Assembly: GCF_001528665.1 (NCBI RefSeq)
Contig: NZ_BBYJ01000035.1
Coordinates: 1 to 64,000, forward strand
Length of the DNA: 64,000 nucleotides
DNA from: Microtetraspora malaysiensis
GTDB taxonomy: Bacteria; Actinomycetota; Actinomycetes; Streptosporangiales; Streptosporangiaceae
Reading direction: 5' to 3'
Below are positions 8,529 through 16,009 of the stretch, piece by piece (position 1 is the stretch's first letter; the number at the start of each line of letters is the position of its first letter). The notes beneath the pieces were generated by a model. That model saw only the letters and a list, made by a program, of their open reading frames with translations. It did no database searches and was not told where the DNA came from. A program made the translations under genes and the position numbers.

Positions 8529-9073
8529 GCCTCCACCGGGACGCGTATGACGTGCTCAGTGTGTGGACGGCGCCGACGCCGGGCGAGGAGCTCCTGAGGA
8601 AGGAGTTTCTCGCCCACCTCGACGCGTACGAGAACGCGATGTGGCGCGAGTGCGCGCCGGGGCACCTGACCGCCACCACGGCGGTGATCTCCCACGACGG
8701 CTCCCGGGTGCTGCTCACGCTGCATCCGAAGGCCGGGATGTGGCTCCCGATGGGTGGCCACTGCGAGGTCTCCGACGGCTCACTGGCCGAGGTCGCGCTC
8801 AGAGAGGCGACCGAGGAGTCCGGCATCGCCGGCCTGCGACTGCTGCCCGGTCCGCTGGCGCTCGACCGGCACCAGGTCTGGTGCCACCCACCGCACAGCT
8901 GGCACCTCGACGTCGAGTACGGCGCGGTCGCGCCGCCCGGGGCCGAGGCGGTGATCAGCGACGAGTCGCTCGACCTGCGCTGGTTCCCCGTCGAGGAGAT
9001 CCCCGAGCCGAGCGACGAGGCCACCCGGCGGCTCGCCGCCCGGGCCAAAGCTGCACAGAATCCGCACATCTGA
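8525..9073 (+). CDS. Nudix hydrolase
   Basis: A 182-aa Nudix-fold protein. The Nudix box runs GGHCEV...REATEESGI around residues 80-105; it has one extra residue between the first Glu and the REATEE part compared with the consensus, but keeps the metal-binding Glu residues. The GTG at 8525 overlaps the upstream stop. An open frame to 8360 lies inside the previous gene and is discarded. Substrate cannot be predicted; the HQVWCHPPHSWHLD block and WFPVEEIPEPSDE suggest the common actinobacterial NUDIX group of unknown specificity. Confidence 0.88.
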   Translation: MSLHRDAYDVLSVWTAPTPGEELLRKEFLAHLDAYENAMWRECAPGHLTATTAVISHDGSRVLLTLHPKAGMWLPMGGHCEVSDGSLAEVALREATEESGIAGLRLLPGPLALDRHQVWCHPPHSWHLDVEYGAVAPPGAEAVISDESLDLRWFPVEEIPEPSDEATRRLAARAKAAQNPHI

Positions 9074-9112
9074 CTTACACGGGCTTGTGGTTCCGATCGT
9101 TAGGGTCGGCCC

Positions 9113-10096
9113 ATGACTCAGGTGGACGTGGGCGGCGTCGTCACGGTCCCGCGGCGCCGGCGGCGGGTTCCCGGGCCGCTGGCCTGGATCGCGGTGGTGC
9201 CGTGCGCGGTCTGGGCGCTGGTCCGGCTGGCCGGCGTGGACGGCCCCGTCATCACCGAGCTGATCACGGGCACGCCGTACGTGGCGCTGTTCTCGCTGGT
9301 CGCGCTGCTGCTGGCGCTCGGCACGCGGCGCCGGCTCGTGATCGCCGTGGGGGCGGCGACGTGCGTGCTCATGGCGTTCATGGTGCTGCCCCGGGCGTTC
9401 GGCGAGACGCCGACCGCGACCGGCCCGTCCCTGCGGATCCTCACGGTCAACCTGTTCTTCGGGCGGGGAGACGCCCACACGGTGGTCGAGCTGGTGCGCC
9501 GGCTGCGTCCGGACATCCTCAACACACAGGAGCTGGACCCGCGGGCGGTCGAGGCCCTCGACGCGGCCGGGCTGGGGCGGCTGATGCCGTACGGCCACCT
9601 GGAGCCGGAGTACAGCGCGTCGGGAAGCGGCGTCTACTCGCGCTATCCACTGACGAAGCTGCCGGATCTCGGCCCGTCCGAGGGGCACCACATGCCGCAT
9701 GTCCGGTTCTCGCTGCCGAGCGGGCAGACGGTCGAGCTGGTCGACGTCCACACCATGGCGCCGCTCGGCCCGGACGTCGCCACCTGGCGGGAGGCGCTGC
9801 GCTCGCTGCCGCCCACCGTGCCGGGGACGATCCGCGTCCTCGCCGGCGACTTCAACGCCAGCCTGGACCACGCGAGCCTGCGCGACATCCTCGACCGCGG
9901 ATACCTCGACGCGGCGGACGCGACCGGCGCCGGGCTGCGCACGACCTGGCCGGCGAACCGGCGGCTGCCCCCGCTCATCACGATCGACCATGTGCTGGTG
10001 GACCGGCGGGCCTCGGCGGTGGACGTCAGCGTCCACGACGTGCCGGACACCGACCATCGCGCCCTCTTCGCCGAGCTGCGGCTGCCCGCCCGCTGA
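9113..10096 (+). CDS. Membrane-anchored endonuclease/exonuclease/phosphatase family protein
   Basis: A 327-aa protein with an Arg-rich start, three hydrophobic segments in residues 20-95, and an EEP domain from about 105. EEP motifs are clear: LTVNLFFG, the catalytic Glu in NTQELDP, LAGDFNAS, and a C-terminal IDHVLV...TDHRAL that carries the general-base Asp-His. The catalytic domain should face outside the membrane, as in the actinobacterial endonuclease/exonuclease/phosphatase membrane group. The ATG at 9113 is 39 bp after the Nudix gene. It converges with the gene at 10172. Confidence 0.85.
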   Translation: MTQVDVGGVVTVPRRRRRVPGPLAWIAVVPCAVWALVRLAGVDGPVITELITGTPYVALFSLVALLLALGTRRRLVIAVGAATCVLMAFMVLPRAFGETPTATGPSLRILTVNLFFGRGDAHTVVELVRRLRPDILNTQELDPRAVEALDAAGLGRLMPYGHLEPEYSASGSGVYSRYPLTKLPDLGPSEGHHMPHVRFSLPSGQTVELVDVHTMAPLGPDVATWREALRSLPPTVPGTIRVLAGDFNASLDHASLRDILDRGYLDAADATGAGLRTTWPANRRLPPLITIDHVLVDRRASAVDVSVHDVPDTDHRALFAELRLPAR

Positions 10097-10171
10097 GCGG
10101 CCTCTCGTGCCGACCGGCACCCGCGGGCGGCCGCTCACCTGGCCCGACCCGCCGCCTGATCCGCCGGCGCG

Positions 10172-10768
10172 CTAACTGAGCAGGAGCCGGGTGTTCTCCC
10201 AGCCCTCCAGGCCGGGATCGAGCCGCGCCACGTCGACCGGCTTCCTGAGCCGGTGCCAGCCGGGGCCGGTGGCGACCATGCGCCGCCCCGGGGCCTGACG
10301 GCGGAGCCGTGCGACGAGGTCGGGGTCGTCGAAGTCGGGGTCGGCCCAGTCGGGAAAAGGCAGCCGCGCGGCGACGGCGACCGCTCCCCCGCCCTCCGCG
10401 GGACAGATGGCGACCTCGGCCCGGCCCAGCGCCCGGAACAGCTTGCCGATCAGCAGGGGCGGCAGGTCAGGGGCGTCGGCGCTGACCACCACACCCTCGG
10501 CGCCCCCGTCTCCCCCCACGGCGTACGGCAGGGCGGCGAACGCCTCGGCGGGCGAGTCGACGGAGATGACCGGCGTGCCCGGCCAGGCGATCTCGTCCAG
10601 CCCGGGGACCCCGGCGGACAGGATGACCGGCTCGACGAACTCGAGTCCGGCGACGATCTCGTAGGTGTCCTCGGCGACGGCCATGAGGAACTCGTGCGGG
10701 TCGATCCCGGGAGGGGCCGCGTCCGCCATGCCGGCGGTGACGAGGACGGCCGCGACGCGGGTCAACAC
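10172..10768 (-). CDS. DUF2064-like protein (nucleotidyltransferase fold)
   Basis: A 198-aa protein. The block VVVSADAPDLPP near residue 105, followed by AEVAICPAEGGGAVAVA, resembles the glycosyltransferase-A-like DUF2064/CofC-type fold. The usual N-terminal KxPxxGxxKTRL signature is absent, so nucleotide transfer is doubtful. Two starts are possible: GTG at 10768 touches the GGAGGA site, while TTG at 10765 lies three bases further and is better spaced. Translation is coupled to the upstream metallopeptidase, whose stop it overlaps. Confidence 0.65.
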   Translation of the reverse strand: MLTRVAAVLVTAGMADAAPPGIDPHEFLMAVAEDTYEIVAGLEFVEPVILSAGVPGLDEIAWPGTPVISVDSPAEAFAALPYAVGGDGGAEGVVVSADAPDLPPLLIGKLFRALGRAEVAICPAEGGGAVAVAARLPFPDWADPDFDDPDLVARLRRQAPGRRMVATGPGWHRLRKPVDVARLDPGLEGWENTRLLLS

Positions 10769-11277
10769 TCCTCCGGGGAGCCGTTGGCCGCCATGGAGAA
10801 GCCTTCGAGGAAGCCCCGGGCCCGCTCCGCCTTGGGAAAGCGCTCGACCAGGGCCCAGAATCGGGGACCGTGGCTGGGGACCAGCAGGTGGACCAGCTCG
10901 TGCATGATCACGTAGTCTACGACCCAGGCGGGCATCCCGCGGAGTCGAGCCGATAGTCTGATCGTCGCGTGATCCGGGGTGCATGAGCCCCATCTGTGCT
11001 GCTGGTTGTCGACCCAACGCACGCTGCGGGGGACGGCTCTACCGTCCAGATAGCGGACGGACAGCTCCCTCGCCCGATCGAGCAGATCATCGTCGCTGAA
11101 ACGTCTTCGCTGTTCCTTCGCGGCGAGCCGGTCGAGCATGCGGTGAACCCACTGCTCCTCGTCGGTCGTGCTCAGACCGGCCGGGAGCAGCACGATGGTT
11201 TTGTCGCCATCGCGGTACGCGGAAACGGTTCGCCGCCGTCGTGTGCTCCGACGAACCTCGACTGTCTCGGGGGGCAC
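10762..11277 (-). CDS. YgjP/M48-like metallopeptidase family protein
   Basis: A 171-aa protein of the YgjP/SprT-like group with the zinc motif HELVH (His126, Glu127, His130 from the chosen start) and a third His in SHGPRFW. The VEVRRSTRRRRTVSAY block near the start and the QQHRWGSC motif before the zinc site are typical. The GTG at 11277 fits the family N-terminus but has no clear ribosome-binding site; a TTG at 11340 extends it by 21 residues. It is divergent from the ThiF-like gene and coupled to the next gene downstream (10768). Confidence 0.85.
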   Translation of the reverse strand: MPPETVEVRRSTRRRRTVSAYRDGDKTIVLLPAGLSTTDEEQWVHRMLDRLAAKEQRRRFSDDDLLDRARELSVRYLDGRAVPRSVRWVDNQQHRWGSCTPDHATIRLSARLRGMPAWVVDYVIMHELVHLLVPSHGPRFWALVERFPKAERARGFLEGFSMAANGSPEEC

Positions 11278-11457
11278 ATATGCAAGGTAGCCGACAACCG
11301 CCTGTTTCCACAGGGGGTCAATGACGTTCTCGCTGGTCAATCAGGCGAACGCCGGCCGACTTTACGGGAAACCTGGACCGCTTCCCCCTCATCTGTCACG
11401 AAGTTATCCACAGCCCACACACACGCTCTCACCTGGTGTGACTAATCTCACGCTGCT

Positions 11458-12522
11458 ATGAGACCTCGTCTGAAGCCCGCCCTGCGGCGGGTCGAAAGAG
11501 ACGCCCGCACGCTCCAGTTCGGCGTCCACCCGTCGCGTTCGATCGTCCTCACCGACCTGGAGCCCGCCGTCCGGCGGCTCGTCGAGAGCCTCGACGGCAC
11601 CCGCACGCTGGAGCAGGCCGTCGCGGCGAGCGGCCTCGGCGCGGAGGCCGCGCACGAGGTGATCGCCCTGCTCGTACGGCACGGCCTGGTCGAGGACGCG
11701 TCCGCGCCGCCGGGCGAGCTCGCCGCGCTGTCCCGCGAGGAGCGCGAGCGGCTCCGTCCCGAGCTGGACCGGCTCTCCCTCGCCACCCCCGACGGCGGGC
11801 TCGCCGCGCTGCGGCGCAGGCGGTCGGCGCACATCCGGGTGTACGGCGCGGGCCGGGTGGGCGCCCGGATCGTGTCGCTGCTGGCCGCCTCCGGCGTCGG
11901 CCATCTCTGCGTCGTGGACCCGGGCACGGCCCGCCTCCGGGACGTGGCACCAGGCGGGCTGAGCGCCGCCGAGGTGGGGGCGAGCCGGGAGGAGGGCGCG
12001 GTCGCGATCGCCCGGCGGCTCGCTCCGGGGGTCAACGCCTGGCCCGGCCGTACGGCCTCGCGGCCCGCCGACGGCGCGCGCCGCCCCGACCTCGCGATCC
12101 TCGCCCCCGTCGAGCCGCTTGACGCCCTGCTGGCGCACGAGCTGCGCGCGGCGGGCGTCCCGCACCTGCTCGTCGCCGCAGCCGAGGGGTGGGGGTCCGT
12201 GGGGCCGCTGGTGCTGGCCGGGAGCACTCCGTGCCTGCGCTGCCTCGACCTCTTCCGGCGGGACCGTGACCCGGCCTGGCCGTCGGTCCAGGCCCGGCTC
12301 GGTGGCTTTCCCGCGGGGGAGATCGCCTGCGACGCCGCTCTGTCCGCGCTCGTCGCCGCGCAGGCGGTGGGACAGGCGCTGGCATGGCTCGAAGGCGCCG
12401 CTGTGAGCAACGGCACATTGGAGATAACCCCTGACTGGCGCTGGGATCGGCGCTCCTGTCGCCCGCATCCGTTGTGTGACTGTGGTCGAAACCACCGACC
12501 TTCGCTAACAATGGTCGCGTGA
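11458..12522 (+). CDS. ThiF-family (E1-like) protein
   Basis: A 354-aa protein. Residues 1-120 form a small N-terminal domain; from about 125 there is a ThiF/E1-like Rossmann core with IRVYGAGRVGARI as nucleotide-binding loop. A CLRC motif and late Cys residues (C...CDCG) look like a zinc site. The catalytic Arg/Asp set of active E1 enzymes is not clear, so it may bind nucleotide without adenylating a partner. TAATCT lies nine bases upstream of the ATG, so the message could be nearly leaderless. Its stop overlaps the AarF start (GTGA). Occupies the position of Rv3196. Confidence 0.75.
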   Translation: MRPRLKPALRRVERDARTLQFGVHPSRSIVLTDLEPAVRRLVESLDGTRTLEQAVAASGLGAEAAHEVIALLVRHGLVEDASAPPGELAALSREERERLRPELDRLSLATPDGGLAALRRRRSAHIRVYGAGRVGARIVSLLAASGVGHLCVVDPGTARLRDVAPGGLSAAEVGASREEGAVAIARRLAPGVNAWPGRTASRPADGARRPDLAILAPVEPLDALLAHELRAAGVPHLLVAAAEGWGSVGPLVLAGSTPCLRCLDLFRRDRDPAWPSVQARLGGFPAGEIACDAALSALVAAQAVGQALAWLEGAAVSNGTLEITPDWRWDRRSCRPHPLCDCGRNHRPSLTMVA

Positions 12523-13868
12523 GTGACCTCCCGCGACGCGCTGTGACGCGCTCGGCGAAGCTGGCCGCGCTCCCCTTGGGGTTCGCCGGCCGCACCGCAC
12601 TCGGCATCGGCAAACGCATCGGTGGCAAGTCCGCCGAGATCGTCGCCCAGGAGATCCAGCAGCGCACCGCGGAGCAGATCTTCAAGGTGCTCGGCGAGCT
12701 CAAGGGCGGCGCGATGAAGTTCGGCCAGGCGCTGTCCATCTTCGAGGCGGCGCTGCCTCCGGAGATCTCCGGGCCGTACCGCGCGACCCTGACCAAGCTG
12801 CAGGACGCCGCGCCGCCGCTGCCCGCCCCGGTCGTGCACAAGGTCCTGACCGAGCAGCTCGGCGATGATTGGAGGGACAACTTCCTCGAGTTCGCGGACG
12901 TGCCGAGCGCGGCGGCCTCGATCGGGCAGGTCCACAAGGCGGTCTGGCACGACGGCCGGGCGGTCGCCGTGAAGATCCAGTATCCGGGCGCGGGCAAGGC
13001 CCTGCTCTCCGACTTCAACCAGCTCGCCCGGGTCGGCAAGCTCTTCGGCGCCCTGCTGCCCGGCCTCGACGTCACCGCCGTACTGAGCGAGCTCAGGCAG
13101 CGGGTGACCGAGGAGCTCGACTATTTCAGCGAGGCGGAGGCGCAGCACGCGTTCGCGCAGGAGTTCCGGGACGACCCCGACTTCTTCGTGCCGGACGTGA
13201 TCGCCGCCAACGAGCAGGTCCTGGTCACCGAGTGGATGTCCGGAACGGCGCTGTCCCGGATCATCACCGACGGCACACGCGAGGAGCGCGACCGCGCGGG
13301 GCTGCTGCTGTGCCGCTTCCTCTTCTGCTCTCCGGCCCGGGTCGGCATGCTGCACGCGGATCCCCACCCCGGCAACTTCCGGATGCTGGAGGACGGCCGC
13401 CTCGGAGTGCTCGACTTCGGCGCGGTCAACCGGTTGCCGGACGGCTACCCCCTGATGTTCGGCAAGCTGACCCGCATCTTCAATCAGGGCGACATGGAGG
13501 CGGTCGTCGAGGGGCTGCGCGCCGAGGGGTTCATCCGGCCGCACATCGAGGTCGACGTGGACGCGCTGCGGGTGTTCCTCGCCCCCTACGTCGAGCCCAC
13601 CCGGGTGGAGGAGTTCAGCTTCAGCAGGGAGTGGCTCCAGCGTCAGGCGGCGGCCGTGGCCGACCTGCGGCCCACCAATGTGGTGCGCCAGCTCAACCTT
13701 CCCCCGTCGTACGTGCTGATCCACCGCGTGCACGCGGCAGGTGTGGGGGTCCTGTGCCAGCTCGGCACGACCGCGCGGTTCCGCGACGAGGTGACCCGCT
13801 GGGTTCCCGGTTTCGCCGACGACGACGATGACGACGACGACGCGGTAGGCGGCGCCCTCGTCGGCTGA
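12519..13868 (+). CDS. AarF/UbiB (ABC1) atypical kinase
   Basis: A 449-aa protein of the UbiB/ADCK family (Rv3197-like). The family-specific KxGQ motif is present as Lys67-Phe-Gly-Gln70, the Ala-rich loop as AAAS (131-134), followed by HADPHPGNF and the metal-binding LDFGA. The last 25 residues contain a run of eight Asp. In actinobacteria the gene precedes whiB7; in mycobacteria this family member has been linked to macrolide tolerance, which I recall but cannot verify here. The GTG at 12519 overlaps the stop of the ThiF-like gene. A strong hairpin follows at 13911. Confidence 0.92.
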   Translation: MSDLPRRAVTRSAKLAALPLGFAGRTALGIGKRIGGKSAEIVAQEIQQRTAEQIFKVLGELKGGAMKFGQALSIFEAALPPEISGPYRATLTKLQDAAPPLPAPVVHKVLTEQLGDDWRDNFLEFADVPSAAASIGQVHKAVWHDGRAVAVKIQYPGAGKALLSDFNQLARVGKLFGALLPGLDVTAVLSELRQRVTEELDYFSEAEAQHAFAQEFRDDPDFFVPDVIAANEQVLVTEWMSGTALSRIITDGTREERDRAGLLLCRFLFCSPARVGMLHADPHPGNFRMLEDGRLGVLDFGAVNRLPDGYPLMFGKLTRIFNQGDMEAVVEGLRAEGFIRPHIEVDVDALRVFLAPYVEPTRVEEFSFSREWLQRQAAAVADLRPTNVVRQLNLPPSYVLIHRVHAAGVGVLCQLGTTARFRDEVTRWVPGFADDDDDDDDAVGGALVG

Positions 13869-13910
13869 GCGCCCCGCGCTGCGCCTCGCGTGCGGGGCCG
13901 TACGGACGGC

Positions 13911-13944
13911 GAAGGCCCGGGCCGTACGAACGGCCCGGGCCTTC
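13911..13944. terminator. Bidirectional terminator between aarF and the whiB7 unit
   Basis: A 15-bp perfect stem with a 4-nt loop lies between two convergent units, 43 bp after the AarF stop and 69 bp from the stop of the small minus-strand gene. Confidence 0.7.
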
Positions 13945-14012
13945 CTGCCGATGTCCCGCCACGCGCCGGGCGGCCGAGGCCGCCCGGCTGACGCACGCTC
14001 CCCGAGGAAGCG

Positions 14013-14195
14013 TCAGGTGCGCGCGAGCGCCGCGAGCAGCCGCCGTGAGGCACGCTCGGCCTTGCGGCGCGCCCTCTGTACGTCCTGGATCCGACTGACC
14101 AGTCGCTGCTCGGCGGCCTCCTCATGGAGGCCGCGTATTCGATCAGCGACCAGTTCTTGATGCATATACATGGCGGCGGTAAGGGTCATGTTCAT
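14013..14195 (-). CDS. Small basic protein downstream of whiB7
   Basis: A 60-aa protein with no family I recognise. The ATG at 14195 has GAGGAG nine bases upstream. The sequence starts MNMTLTAAMYMHQEL and is then one amphipathic, Arg/Glu-rich helix with repeated Ala-Glu-Arg patterns, ending RRLLAALART. It lies 44 bp downstream of whiB7 on the same strand with no terminator between, so it should be co-transcribed and share the antibiotic-responsive control. A role in the same response is plausible but untested. Confidence 0.65.
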   Translation of the reverse strand: MNMTLTAAMYMHQELVADRIRGLHEEAAEQRLVSRIQDVQRARRKAERASRRLLAALART

Positions 14196-14239
14196 GGGGA
14201 TCTTCTCCTCTTTCACACGTTCGTCGAGTGCGGTGGTGG

Positions 14240-14503
14240 TCAGGCAGCGACCGGAGTCTTGCGGGGGCGCCCGCGCGGCCGCTTACGGGGGACGACGGCC
14301 CCCCTCAGGATGAGTTCGCCGCCCCAGACGCCCCACGGCTCCTCGCGCTCCAGCGCGCGGGCCAGGCAGGCCTTCTGGATCGGGCAGCCTCCGCAGAGCG
14401 CCTTGGCGAACTCCACGTCCTCCGGAGACTCGGCGAACCACAGGTCGGGTTCGGTACGGCAGGGGATCTCGGCTTCGATCAGGTCCATGACCGGGGCCGC
14501 CAT
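14240..14503 (-). CDS. whiB7: WhiB7 (WblC) iron-sulfur transcription factor
   Basis: An 87-aa WhiB-family regulator that binds SigA and activates intrinsic antibiotic-resistance genes. Four Cys ligands of the [4Fe-4S] cluster are at 15, 37, 40 and 46. The beta-turn motif GVWGGE follows, and the C-terminal AT-hook RGRPRK (77-82) identifies the WhiB7 subfamily. The ATG at 14503 has GAGGTG seven bases upstream. A leader of about 450 nt precedes it, with an upstream ORF, a terminator hairpin and a WhiB7-type promoter. The neighbours (aarF, thioesterase, uvrD2) match the whiB7 neighbourhood of other actinobacteria. Confidence 0.95.
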   Translation of the reverse strand: MAAPVMDLIEAEIPCRTEPDLWFAESPEDVEFAKALCGGCPIQKACLARALEREEPWGVWGGELILRGAVVPRKRPRGRPRKTPVAA

Positions 14504-14567
14504 CTGCGTCACCTCTTTGATTGGTTTCTGGGCTGGTTGTCCTCTTGGGTGGGCGGAACGTGGCGGG

Positions 14568-14610
14568 TAAAACAAGAAGGCCGCGGATCCTGTGTGCGGA
14601 TCCGCGGCCT
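14568..14610 (-). terminator. Intrinsic terminator (attenuator) in the whiB7 leader
   Basis: On the minus strand a 13-bp perfect stem (14598-14610 with 14578-14590) with a 7-nt loop is followed by TCTTGTTTT. It lies between the upstream ORF stop (14625) and the whiB7 start (14503), so it would stop transcription before whiB7 unless it is prevented from folding. Known whiB7 leaders work by such translation-dependent attenuation. Confidence 0.85.
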
Positions 14611-14619
14611 GAAGAGGAG

Positions 14620-14640
14620 ACCAGTCAGGTTGTGACTGGT
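14620..14640 (-). promoter_or_regulatory. Hairpin enclosing the stop codon of the whiB7 upstream ORF
   Basis: An 8-bp perfect stem (14633-14640 with 14620-14627) holds the TGA of the upstream ORF in its 3' arm. It ends 9 bases before the terminator stem starts. A ribosome at the stop codon would cover it, which suits a sensor of translation termination or stalling. Confidence 0.65.
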
Positions 14641-14903
14641 TCTCTCCAGGCGTAACGCGAACCGCGCACTCCACCGTTGGTGATGTGGCTGTTCAGCTGC
14701 TCGTCGCCCATCGGTCGGGCCACCGGGGCCGGACGGTAGGCGGGGATGCCCTGGCGCGCGTCAGCGAAGACGCCGAAGACGACTGGGCCGGCGAGAGCCT
14801 CGACACGGACGGCCTTGCCGCGCATCGGAATGACCGACGCCACTCCGGCGGCCGGGCGTGCGGAAGCAAGCCGCGCAGCGTTAAACATGATCGTGTTCGT
14901 CAC
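14625..14903 (-). CDS. Upstream ORF in the whiB7 leader, 92 codons
   Basis: I know no family for this 92-aa product. The GTG at 14903 has GGAGG eight bases upstream. Codon use is strongly GC-ending, so it looks translated rather than random. The peptide has a Pro/Arg-rich middle (IPAYRPAPVARPMG) and ends YAWREPVTT. The stop lies inside a hairpin that directly precedes the whiB7 terminator. This order (promoter, uORF, hairpin, terminator, whiB7) suggests a leader peptide whose translation state controls read-through. An independent function is also possible. Confidence 0.7.
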   Translation of the reverse strand: MTNTIMFNAARLASARPAAGVASVIPMRGKAVRVEALAGPVVFGVFADARQGIPAYRPAPVARPMGDEQLNSHITNGGVRGSRYAWREPVTT

Positions 14904-14960
14904 GTGACTCACCTCCGCTTGAATGCGAGGCCGGACAGGACCGTCCGACCGACTTCCATG

Positions 14961-15000
14961 ACCCTAAATGCGTGACCCGGAACCCGGCAACCTATTTTCT
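14961..15000 (-). promoter_or_regulatory. whiB7 promoter with WhiB7-type AT-rich box
   Basis: On the minus strand: AGAAAATAGG (14991-15000), then TTGCCG (14985-14990), an 18-base spacer and TAGGGT (14961-14966). WhiB7-dependent promoters carry an A/T-rich stretch immediately upstream of the -35 element, bound by the AT-hook. This fits autoregulation, with a start site near 14954. Confidence 0.65.
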
Positions 15001-15130
15001 ACCTGCGATTTTCACGGTTTCGCGACACTAACCGTGGGGTCAGATCCGCCACGCTAGCACTCGCGCGGCCCGCGCGCGCACGCCCACTCCGGGACACGGC
15101 TGACGGGCCCCACCGCTCAGGGCGACGGGG

Positions 15131-15997
15131 TCAGCCCACCCGGATCAGGCACTCCTGGACGACCGACACCGCGAGCTGCCCGGACGCGGTGTACATCTCA
15201 CCGCGCGCGAGCCCGCGCGCCCCGCCCGACCAGGGCGACTCCTGGGCGTACAGCATCCAGTCGTCGGCGCGGAACGGGCGGTGGAACCACATGGCGTGGT
15301 CGAGGGAGGCTCCGCTGATGTTCGCCGACCCCCAGGCCAGCCCGTGGGCGAGCAGGACGGTGTCGACGAGGGTGAAGTCGGAGGCGTACGCGGCGAGCAC
15401 CACGTGCAGCAGCGGGTCGTCGGGCAGCTCGGCGTCGTACCGGAACCAGGCGTTGTTCTCGGTGCTGATCAGGCTCGGGTCGCGCTGCGCCTCCCACGGG
15501 AGCGCGCTGACGTAGCGGAAGTCGACCGGACGCGGCTTGGACGTCCACTCGCGCCACGCCTCGTCGTCGCCGAAGGTCTCGAACATCCGCTGCTGGAACG
15601 TGGGCAGGCTCTCCGGCGCGGGCACGTCGGGCATCGGCCGCGCCTGGTGCGCGACGCCGGGCTCGTCGATGTGGAACGAGGCCGACATGGTGAAGATCGC
15701 CTTGCCGTGCTGGATCGCGACGACCCGGCGCGTGGTGAAGGAGCGGCCGTCACGCACCCGCTCGACGTTGTAGACGATCGGGACCGCCGGGTCGCCGGGG
15801 CGGATGAAGTACGCGTGCAGCGAGTGGACCATGCGGTCGGCCGGCACCGTACGGCCGGCCGCCACCAGGGCCTGGGCGGCGACCTGGCCGCCGAAGACAC
15901 GCTGGATGCGCTCCTCGGGGCTGCGTCCCCGGAAGATGTCCAGCTCGATCTGCTCCAGATCGAGAAGGTCGAGGAGCTCCTTGAGCGCGGAGTTCAT
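15131..15997 (-). CDS. tesB: Acyl-CoA thioesterase II
   Basis: A 288-aa TesB-type enzyme that hydrolyses medium- and long-chain acyl-CoA. It has a double hotdog fold: the first half contains FGGQVAAQAL and SLHAYFIRPGD, the second SDFTLVDTVLL and SLDHAMWFHRPF. The residues that form the TesB catalytic triad (Asp, Thr/Ser, Gln) fall in these motifs and in the C-terminal VVQECLIR. The ATG at 15997 begins MNSALKELLDLLDLE, as usual for the family. It is 12 bp downstream of uvrD2 on the same strand, so the two probably form an operon. Confidence 0.93.
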   Translation of the reverse strand: MNSALKELLDLLDLEQIELDIFRGRSPEERIQRVFGGQVAAQALVAAGRTVPADRMVHSLHAYFIRPGDPAVPIVYNVERVRDGRSFTTRRVVAIQHGKAIFTMSASFHIDEPGVAHQARPMPDVPAPESLPTFQQRMFETFGDDEAWREWTSKPRPVDFRYVSALPWEAQRDPSLISTENNAWFRYDAELPDDPLLHVVLAAYASDFTLVDTVLLAHGLAWGSANISGASLDHAMWFHRPFRADDWMLYAQESPWSGGARGLARGEMYTASGQLAVSVVQECLIRVG

Positions 15998-16009
15998 CGA
16001 GAACCTCCA

